Of a stretch of 64,000 nt of DNA, positions 54,701 to 58,159 are shown piece by piece. Each line of letters begins with the position of its first letter. The stretch's first letter is position 1. Origin of the DNA: WQXF01 sp031553615 (GTDB lineage: Bacteria > Bacillota > Clostridia > Christensenellales > Aristaeellaceae); assembly GCA_031553615.1 (NCBI GenBank), contig JAVBLJ010000054.1:1-64000 (forward strand). The letters are read 5' to 3'. A model generated the notes under the pieces. The model saw only the letters and a program-made list of their open reading frames with translations. It made no database searches and had not been told where the DNA came from. A program made the position numbers and the translations under genes.

Positions 54701-57083
54701 TCTTTTCCTGCGCCTCGCGGGCGTAGGTCATGACCAGGGCGGCATCCGAATCCACAGTGTACTTCGTGGGGGTGGAAGTGCCGCTGGGAATCTGGTACAT
54801 GAGCTGAGTCGGCTTGGTCGACTGGAAGTTGGTGTACGCGTTTGCGCTGTAACCCAGCTCATTGCTCTGGCTGATCAGAGCCCACTGGGGGCGCAGGGTG
54901 GCCGCCAGGTTCATCAACAACTGGCTGTTGTCGGTGCCGTTGAACAGGCGGGCGGGAGGGGTGATGATGTAGTAATCGCCTGCCGGATCATCGGTCTTCC
55001 GCGCGCTGATGGTCCAGTTGGTGAAGTAGTTGTTGGCGCTGTAGTAATACGCACCGGAACTGGTGGAGCCGAGGCTCGCAAGCATCAGCTTCGGGCTGGG
55101 CACGTAGATCTTCATGCCGGTGATCTCGATAAGCGGCGTGTACTTCTCGGTGCCGCTGAGCGAGGATTTGAAGCCCAAAGTGGGGTAGTTGTACGCATAG
55201 TAGGGGGTATCGCCGGAGAAGTAGGTCAGGTATGCGGTATCGGCGCTGCTGTTGAAAACAAAGGAGTGATCGGTCATCGCGCCGATGGAGGGCACGTGCA
55301 GCTTGTAGCTGACGGGCTTGGTGAAGGAAGCGGGGCCCGCATAGTTTTTGGGCGTATAGGTGCCGTACACGACGCTGGCCAGCTCGGAGGTCTGGGTGTA
55401 GGTGTTGTTCGTCGTGTTCAGGGTACCGGTGATGGCCTTGGCTTTGAGCTGGGTGGCCGGCAGCGAACCGGTATCCATCCAGGTGATCGCGTTGGCCTGG
55501 GTCAGGGCGCAGAAATCCATCTTGAAGTCGATAACGGCTTCATTGGTGATGCCGTTCTGCAGGAGCACGGCCACGGTGGTGGGGTTAATGATGCACGCGC
55601 TGTTGACAACGTTGTTGCTGATGGGGGCAACGTTGAACATGGCGCCGTACTCAAGGCAGTTCACGATCAGGATCGTGTTCAACGTGCCGCCAGTGGGCGG
55701 GTTGTAACGAACCTGGAAACGGGTCTGGGTATCGTAGGCGATATCATAGGTGGTCTGCGCCTGGGTGATGAACTCGGAGCGGATTTCGAGCGTGCCGCCC
55801 GGGCCGCCGCCCATAGGCGTGTACACGCCGTTGAGCACGATGAAGGGCACACCCACGCGGTCGCCCAGGACAAGGGTTTCCTTGTCCCAGGTGGGCTCCA
55901 GGCGAATCTGTTCGCCTTCATCGATGGTCTCGTTTTCCAGGATCACCGCTTCGTCGCCGTCGTTGCGTTCCACAACGATTTCCACGGCGTCGCCCAGCGT
56001 AGTGCCGGAGGAGGCATCCTTAGCGGAGTAGCCATCCTTCTCGGCCACGGCCATGGCGGAGGTCAGCTCATCGCTGCTGACGACATTCTCCTCGCCCGCA
56101 ACGATCTCGCCGGATTCCATTTCCCAAGCCACAGGCAGCTCAAAGGTGCTATCGTCGCTGAGCAAAACGGTCAGCGATTCAGGCAGATCAATGCTGTCGA
56201 GGGTTTCGGTGGTTTCCACCTCGATGGTCTGCATTGGCACAGAGGTATCCTCTACGCCCACAAAGCCCACGATGAAGGGGGCCGCTTCGGGGGCAGCGGT
56301 CACTTCCGGCACGGGGGTGGCGACCACAACGGCTTCGAATTCGACAGCCGGGAGCGGCCACGCGGCAGACTGATACTGCTGCAGGGCGTTTTCGCCAATC
56401 TCTTCGATGGTCGCATCGTAACCGAGCAGTTGGGCGGCGGCGGGGCTCATGAAGCCCTTCTGCAGACCCTCGGCATCCGCGTAAACGACTTCGATCGCGG
56501 CGGCCTTTTCGGCTTCGGTTTCGGTGGCGGGCACCGCCTCGTGGAACGCAGTGGCCAGCACGATGCCAACCAAGCGGCCCAGCTTGTCATCTTCCTTCAT
56601 CTTAATAGAAGAGAAGATATCGCCCTCCACGCGCAGATACGCAGCGCCGCTGGCCGCAATGGCTTCGGCGATGGGATCGAGCGCGGGCGCTTCGGCGGTA
56701 GGCTCGACAGAAGGAGCCTCGGTGGCTTCTTCGGTCGGCTCGGTGGCTTCTTCGGTCGGCTCAACGCCGTCCTCGGAGCCTTCGGTCACCGTCACCTCGC
56801 CCGCATCGGGCGCGGAATGGGTGTCCGGCACAGCGGTCTCTTGGGGAGGTTCCGCGCTGCGATTCTCCCCATTGTCGCCGGCTTCAGGGTCGGCGGTCGG
56901 GGCAGCTTCCTGCTGCTCCGGCACAGACACTTCCTGCGTCTGCGCGGGCTCGCCTTCCGTAGCGAACAGGGAGCTCATGTTTTCCACAGCACTGTTGGAT
57001 AGCAGGATAACTGCTAGCACGACAGCGATGATGCTGCGGAAAGCCTTGGTCTGGTAGAACTTGGGCATCTTCTGTTGTTCCAT
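39708..57083 (-). CDS. Giant Cna-B/pilin-type surface adhesin, 5,791 residues
   Basis: One reading frame of 17.4 kb. From the N-terminus: a hydrophobic signal or anchor segment (RSIIAVVLAVILLSNSA), a Glu/Pro/Thr-rich stretch, a large beta-rich region of unrecognised fold (nt about 51,300-56,000), 21 Cna-B domains mixed with five Spy0128/FctA-like pilin isopeptide domains (about 43,400-51,280), seven DUF11-type domains (about 40,100-43,390) and a final SpaA-like domain (VDAATGDKLAGAEFTLHQL). Typical Lys, Glu and Asn positions for intramolecular isopeptide bonds are visible, for example TYTVAET and SNTY. The C-terminus (VPNAGAGSRNVGDCPQ) has no LPxTG, membrane helix or basic tail, so anchoring is unexplained. 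The ATG at 57083 has GGAGG nine bases upstream. Role: probably adhesion. Confidence 0.92.
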   Translation of the reverse strand: MEQQKMPKFYQTKAFRSIIAVVLAVILLSNSAVENMSSLFATEGEPAQTQEVSVPEQQEAAPTADPEAGDNGENRSAEPPQETAVPDTHSAPDAGEVTVTEGSEDGVEPTEEATEPTEEATEAPSVEPTAEAPALDPIAEAIAASGAAYLRVEGDIFSSIKMKEDDKLGRLVGIVLATAFHEAVPATETEAEKAAAIEVVYADAEGLQKGFMSPAAAQLLGYDATIEEIGENALQQYQSAAWPLPAVEFEAVVVATPVPEVTAAPEAAPFIVGFVGVEDTSVPMQTIEVETTETLDSIDLPESLTVLLSDDSTFELPVAWEMESGEIVAGEENVVSSDELTSAMAVAEKDGYSAKDASSGTTLGDAVEIVVERNDGDEAVILENETIDEGEQIRLEPTWDKETLVLGDRVGVPFIVLNGVYTPMGGGPGGTLEIRSEFITQAQTTYDIAYDTQTRFQVRYNPPTGGTLNTILIVNCLEYGAMFNVAPISNNVVNSACIINPTTVAVLLQNGITNEAVIDFKMDFCALTQANAITWMDTGSLPATQLKAKAITGTLNTTNNTYTQTSELASVVYGTYTPKNYAGPASFTKPVSYKLHVPSIGAMTDHSFVFNSSADTAYLTYFSGDTPYYAYNYPTLGFKSSLSGTEKYTPLIEITGMKIYVPSPKLMLASLGSTSSGAYYYSANNYFTNWTISARKTDDPAGDYYIITPPARLFNGTDNSQLLMNLAATLRPQWALISQSNELGYSANAYTNFQSTKPTQLMYQIPSGTSTPTKYTVDSDAALVMTYAREAQEKMSIIPNVERKKNNSGLFNYGTTGNTSQFVAMLNAYATTTTSGVRKELTPAHTGEVVETYEFPHEVQPTNMYVGSAYYSNNNAALSKDTSLKSVVVEYQDGSTSQLDATALSTLNNILKNGYDSSAVPLRAASATTRITKITVTWNKVVTSFWNYTWYNSFLSLTLAGVNWGYGSYLFEEYTKFSFDIPTNDPNGTKITQVRDVQVKYTNSRKNNVVAGNTWDLADYLWFHIEPPVVPVQYCPTLYGYPYSTSYLGNTAFHADNKTEYNAGSVWIQFGTATNTISKLVNPVVDIFANCKLSYYGTHDSNAITNMNAADSIGFLSGKFTTSRYLAGWKISYSTNRGARPAIQLPATMSGDMPIDLDIDCAGGEYLTSLKFSYTGDYTLPIGSTTQIYFMSNVMMFGWNKNFTNGQPIQYGSGASGRFHVRLQAQASWDNCDSYDNGKHDVNVAGPQAMLPYSNGYFPGVMFFLYREVTLNTQSIAMPVNYQSIYQGSPTKPETYANFTHYAYAQNMVPGTQTFTGSQGDSNYYVPWGIDESIFIELTDPEFVFNPATTSVFGVPVGPYLTADQFTANGKNWLKLTLKAGYQRNSYFKSTGFVHTGYGSGSYYNSLGGSFQIGFTSVPGCRLGFHYPMGKVYFDYSQLLQDYTAPAKPNSNDITKDFPTKWNISSTVADTNGISSTSVTGPKLREYDFSSYKVDVMQATALAATLVPGLNGVYQFVDRKVEFNGAQRSQLDALVAFTASDDMDVYNFTSYVILPRNGKGIKYNDTMGAEQTATSQYDMNLRSAPVVLADSTAMSSGNLTFAYTTDANPSDASSYTTTAPTTTAGWAAVTAIRVRAATLPKSSAINMRLPLSAPVKTTVGNKNAYIGGTYAYETSSTGGNPYKAKLQLGTYVYKDYLVTSGGGFVYFDVMDENGNWYGSTSYERYPTANEVTVTLYDTDGTTVIDSTTVSPTDGRFNLSSYKGDAGQIIKITMPTTGGGTYKLTKKSTSVFTSTYYDSDFDRDTNSLTLPALTANGFLNISAGIVRLPEITAPDVTVKVGLTANQSAKLTDYYYYSMPTTSYNLAFSAAANTTIATPYNGQTLPYTHVITGSPAESTGTTVTNAVKGLAVGTTTATITTTNTLGDVVSKTYNITVESSEVDVVVTKNWADSSNAPGVRPANIQIQLYRKVGSGTATAVGSPVAMTGTATAASWTYTFSKQAEFDGSGNTYTYSVDEVTVPTGYTKSVNGLTITNTLETVDVTVTKVWDIKGTGFTKPASVTVNLYANGTLSKTQAVTGSAGANTWTYTWTNLPKYGSGGQITYTVDEPSVPTGIDKTVSGMTITNTYRADVSKNVEVVWVHTGAPAATRTAVESAGVTINLLRNSAAYKSQAMGTANSWKHTFAVPYLDTLSGATFSITQSAVSGYTTTYSTKGDGTMVATNTYVMPKITVSGTKTWLNVPTGMAKPTVQINLLRNSVQFDTTTITGGGTSYSFANLDTYDASGVAYVYTTNETAVAGYTTTQSGYNITNTYSPKTAEVDALFTKTVTTNVGAPDETFSFTMVGSSGSPMPTGASGQSKTITAKAGAVNFGKITFTLPGTYTYTVTETAGSTEGFTYDNNSYTMTVVVADTAGVLGTSVTYKKGANSVANITLANTYAIPTRSVVVTLFWDDNSNTLGGRPTAAPIQLYRTPAGGTRVAVGSVVNMTGTGTAASWTYTFNTMPVHSTDGKEYTYSVEQTSYDKNYTVSYNPNSTDTKIALSIKDKLNTISISGKKIWDIKGTGYTKPSSVNIDVYRNNVNYRTVNVPAVAGNDEWSYTVANLLQYDATGTAYAYSVKETTPIAGIDASVSGYNITNTYRANSDQKVKVVWVHTGAPAATRTTVENAGVTINLLRNSAAYKTQAMGTTNSWQHTFSIPYLDSMGTVAFSITQSAVSGYTTTYSSETDGTLVATNTYVMPKISVIGTKVWVGVPIGMTKPTVEIVLKRNGTQFQTTNITGGGTSYSFANLDTYDASGVAYTYTTSETPVAGFTTTQSGLTITNTYDPTKAEVDVVATKNVTAGVGAPNDQFTFTLTAASGTNPMPTGAVGNVLTKQATVGSVNFGKISFSLPGTYVYTIAETAGTTEGFTYDNSTYTMTVVVSGTSSLTAVATVKKGVTSVQTMDFMNVYAVPTRTLSGTLTWVDNNNSLSGRPASAQVQLYRIVDGGTRQAVGSVVSATVAAGNVWSYTFGAQPVHDNTGKTYTYSVEQVNVDKNYTSTVSGLNLTDTLKTISITGQKVWNIQGTGFTKPSKVEINLYRNGGSTAYRVIEVSPASNPDVWSYTIDNLLEYDLTGTKYAYTVDEKTQMFAVTSSVSGTTITNTYGTDATKKIEVTWDHTGAPMTDRPTSVTINLIRNGAATPYASKAVDSTTSWKHTFNVPQVDFKDATFTITENSLLPNYATTYTTNGDTLVAHNVYQMPKVTVTGTKTWSGTPTGLAKPTAQINLLRNGTKVQDTTIVNGGTTYSFTNLDKYDPSGVAYTYTVTEEDVPGYEKSQTGNNFTNTYNPTKASVNPIATKSVTQGVGAPDEEFTFTLTAGNGANPMPSGSTAGVKSIQAKAGSVNFGTMDFSLPGTYTYTVAETAASTEGFTYDSTVYTLTVSVSDTNGVLSAVADYKKGSVSVQNMTFSNTYVIPTRTLSGTLTWVDSNNTLNGRPASAQVQLYRIIDGGTRQPVGSVVSATVVAGNVWNYTFGAQPVHDTAGKTYTYSVEQVNVDKNYTSTVSGLNLTDTLKTISVSGQKVWNIQGTGFTKPSKVEINLYRNGGSTAYRVIEVSPDSNPDVWAYTIDNLLEYDLTGTKYVYTVDEKTQMFAVTSAVSGTTITNTYGTDATKKIKVTWDHTGAPASMKPTTVTINLIRNGAATPYASQAVTATTSWQHTFNVPQVDFKDATFTITENSLLPNYTTTYTTEGDTLVAHNVFVMPKVTVEGSKTWVGTPSGVNVPAIEINLLRNGTEIQDITLASGTTTYKFENLPKYDNGGNEYTYTVSEEDVPGYDEAKTGYAFTNTYNPTGASISVLASKTVTQNVGAPADKFSFTLTAGKSGNPMPSNSNGDTKTVEAPAGSVGFGTINFTLPGVYVYTITETAGSTAGFTYDPAVFTLTVTVTDNNGVLQQTSSMTKTVGGVTTNVTAAEFANAYAVPTEDKVITINWVDNSDVLGGRPASTSIKLYRQIPGGQPVLVSGTAVTVPAVAGQNTWTHTYDDMPVHDNDGKVYTYSVVQENLDKNYTEAIAGLVITNTIVTIEKTGTKTWAIVGNGFTPIPIDVQLYRNNVIMTGKVQTLASKPGLTWSYTFKDLLRYDKSGTEYTYTAKEVEVPFGCEVSYSGMNITNTYGADELVPVRVEWDYTGAPETDKHSSVTITLFRDGIAASYDSATVSASGNWKYSFPLPRVDHIGQTFSITQNSLLPRWTTTYYTDDDDVLVAKNVYNMPEVEVSGTKTWKDTPDGLAKPTVTVKLIRNGNAAAPIATTTIVSPATTYKFDKLPKYDATGNTYTYTVAESDILGYDEVQSGTNFTNTYKPAGAAVTVTGSKAVTKATYAPDDEFTFVLTATDPAFPMPTGSTAGAKTIQAKAGSIEFGDISFTLPGTYTYTITETAGTTRGFTYDNKTVTMTIVVTDPANGTLSAATSFAPGGNTFSFANAYTIPTDPVTITVNWIDNSDALQLRPDETTVQLYRAIPGGQPVAITGTNIAVSGTGDSWTHTFPNMPIYDDNGKTYTYTVGQENLDENYDESISGLVITNTIKEAGVSIKKTAKPAPEKAGETAAVKAGDTIVYTIEVKNTGSRSVYDVRVMDTIPAGLTVGACSPMPTKRFDNADGSTTLIWRVLQIGKNASANIIVPVTVKPLAAGENNKLFSNIAYYRIPETDDEELTDDPDEPDDPENPDKPYTPTDDPVEHQLISLTKTANPASGSAQDASALVEGQVVTYTLKLNVLKAASGIVVKDVIPTGMTFVPGSITTTGAVNGTYDAGTRTVTWPSQTIAAPSVTMTFKAQVNKFTAAEIAAGTFTKTLKNTASATITHKDGTTDSTTPSNDVEHLLTRREVTFGSKEVALVENGVVGSYQQGTAQTPVETELGQTVSYKLTVNSTGYMPRGSVTVEDTLHPDVTFVAGSTTVTPASAASKVTLTKAPSAANGNKATWTITDLGVDEDIVIEFRATAPTSTDNLQTTIYETAKTFTNTATLTDEGLKDLKGDDGKPVYNDPDEYTETSNTTYNAVYESELVAHKTSDPISPKANGDIVVMEAGDLITYTIEVVNTGDEDAIKPRVMDILPAGVEFVESKQGPTPLVFEEDGVTTLMWEIPKLVHADRQTGEPNATAGIVKLVFTVRVLVPDQARLIDNVAYYRLSAENEPFPAFPGKPDDKMTYNKTREVVRHQVYRFWVETDPAGGLTPATAAQVKPGDTMEYRAIFEAAYVIHNIKVTDVVPSGITPVPGTIKITLPNGQVIPVLDSAYNPTTRIITWPTRDVTAGRTVFSVTLVVDPLDVGDKEEEYETGGEVTTDDGDGGETTTPTPPTYFETNLGFANVEKTAALVVGGVVQADNAGTPTSPVLGDRGQQVEYTLTVTRDASAKNVSGEIIVTDALPSGMSLVDGTISGSLSGAGQIVSMTGKQVTDINGVRKPGVEWVIKDMKDDEVATLKFRAKLPDFADDPDTTEVESERIVINTARMVDVDIRDMVYTKPVPGHSAGEHVYPVTEFDKPTNPTYHNILGAVLSAVLTSNIQIGTRVNAGDVVTYTIAVSNTGAIGAIDVLVRDTLPGYLKYIVNSQTSDKPGTEFQLFGSTLAWIIPEIGVGETVYLTFQAQVTEMADIGSRLLINGAEVTETTPGGDPHVEIRTSTNFHKTNKVNHFQRLGATIIIKKVDAATGDKLAGAEFTLHQLWAPTKYDRLDTDWTVTSNGEGEAIFTDVPLGKYVVTETRAPEGYMGSKIQRSVDITGILHERSIVVPNWSLTLENMEVGVPNAGAGSRNVGDCPQ
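43690..51280 (-). repeat. Five tandem 1.5-kb super-repeats in the adhesin
   Basis: Each unit encodes five domains in fixed order: Cna-B with NWxDxSN...GRP, Cna-B with KxWxIxGTGFTKP, Cna-B with VxWxHTGAP, Cna-B with KTWxxxPxG, and a pilin isopeptide domain with VGAPxxxFxFTL. Units start near 51,280, 49,770, 48,230, 46,730 and 45,210, with one extra leading domain near 43,690-43,400. Units 1 and 2 are most alike, as are units 3 and 4; unit 5 is most diverged. Confidence 0.85.
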
Positions 57084-57208
57084 TTTTTTGCGCCTCCGTA
57101 TATCATGGTCTTTGGTAGAACGTTGCGTTGGGCTCCGGATACGGGTTTCCGTTTTTCGTAACCGAAGGGAGCGCTTTTTTTCACAATTTTCCCTTCGAGT
57201 CTGGGGCA

Positions 57209-57237
57209 ATATTAGCATCAAATTCGGGCAAATACAA
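57209..57237 (-). promoter_or_regulatory. Promoter candidate of the giant adhesin
   Basis: Minus-strand TTGTAT (57237-57232), 17 bases, then TAATAT (57214-57209) preceded by TGC, an extended -10. The leader would be about 120 bases. The surroundings (57180-57420) are clearly AT-richer than the rest of the window. Confidence 0.5.
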
Positions 57238-57685
57238 CGGTTTTTCGACCATTAATCGTGATTTAATCCTAACTATTAAGTCGCACTTTAGAAGTTGCTT
57301 GATAGTGAAAGATGTCTTCCGTATTTTTGGGAAAAACGTACATAATTTACAGGTCCAACTTTTCATCATTTATTAACTCGACTTCATAAACCGCTGTTGT
57401 TTAAGAACCGGAATAACCACGACATTTCCCCCCCAATCTGCCCATTGCACACCCCGCTTGTGCCATCAAGTTTCCCCATGGTAGCACCATTCCCCTTACG
57501 ATTCAACGGGTTTGGGCAGGGTTAAGCCTGATTTAAGGCGCATCGCGGGCATAGCAACCGCGCAAAAGCAAACTGGAAACATTTGAGCATTGCTTCTTCT
57601 CCCCGCTGGCCGCATAATAATGGCTGCGGGTAAACACAACCTAGCGGGCATGCGACAGGCGGCGCGCATGGAAACGGGGTCAACA
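57238..57685. other. AT-rich intergenic region upstream of the adhesin and spo0E-like genes
   Basis: The region shows no credible gene. Its first half is AT-rich with several ATTAA/TTAAT stretches that could bind regulators of the adhesin; the second half (57430-57685) returns to GC-rich sequence. No riboswitch motif was recognised. A promoter for the spo0E-like gene was not identified. Confidence 0.5.
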
Positions 57686-57880
57686 ATGAAAGACGGAAAG
57701 CCCCTCAGCACAGAAGAACTGGATGCGGCCATCGAAGCACAGCGCGCACAGCTGCATGAGCTGCTTTGCGCCGGACATTCGTTGACCTCCGAACAAACGC
57801 TGCTCTGCAGCCGCAAGCTGGACAAGCTGCTACAAGCAGCCCTGTTGCGCGATCTCAACGCGTTTCCGGAAGGATCGTAG
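57686..57880 (+). CDS. Spo0E-like aspartyl-phosphate phosphatase
   Basis: The 64-residue protein shows the short two-helix pattern of the Spo0E family: an N-terminal helix AAIEAQRAQLHELLCAG, a turn SLTSEQT and a second helix LCSRKLDKLLQAAL, where SRKLDKLL is the family signature. Known members remove phosphate from Spo0A and delay sporulation, so the gene hints at a Spo0A-type response. The ATG at 57686 is preceded by a weak GGGGT; an ATG at 57668 would add six residues. A strong terminator follows. It is a single gene; no kinase or spo gene is adjacent. Confidence 0.72.
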   Translation: MKDGKPLSTEELDAAIEAQRAQLHELLCAGHSLTSEQTLLCSRKLDKLLQAALLRDLNAFPEGS

Positions 57881-57920
57881 GCCGCGCAAGCGCATGTCGA
57901 CCGATCCATTCACCGATACA

Positions 57921-57965
57921 AAAAAAGGGCGTTCTCTCCGCTTCTGCGGAAGGAACGCCCTTTTT
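57921..57965. terminator. Bidirectional terminator after the spo0E-like gene
   Basis: GGGCGTTC (57927-57934) pairs with GAACGCCC (57953-57960), extended by TCCGC/GCGGA around a TTCT loop. Five T follow on plus and six on minus. Confidence 0.88.
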
Positions 57966-57967
57966 CT

Positions 57968-58130
57968 TATACCAATTCCAATTAGGTTTTGCCAATAAGC
58001 CAGCGAGAGATTTTTACGTTCGGCTAGGAGTCCGAAGGAGGCGTAGCCAGCAGCTACGCTGACCGAGGCACGACAACGCCGATCGGAAATAGATCCGCGG
58101 ATTGTGGCAAACGTAGTTGGAATGGGTATA
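57968..58130 (-). repeat. Palindromic interspersed repeat, copy D (type 1)
   Basis: This complete 163-bp copy has exact TATACC and GGTATA ends. Read on the minus strand it matches copy A over nearly its whole length, with two one-base losses (GTTTGCC for GTTTTGCC and CCGCGG for CCAGCGG) and a few substitutions. Core and arms are as in copy A. It sits between the converging spo0E-like and PIG-L/NAGPA genes. Confidence 0.85.
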
Positions 58131-58159
58131 AAGCTTTTTCCGTGCCTTTCCCATGCTGT

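Noticed and set aside
53181..57002. A 1,273-residue plus-strand open frame
   Set aside because: Shadow of the N-terminal part of the adhesin gene, with the same composition bias.
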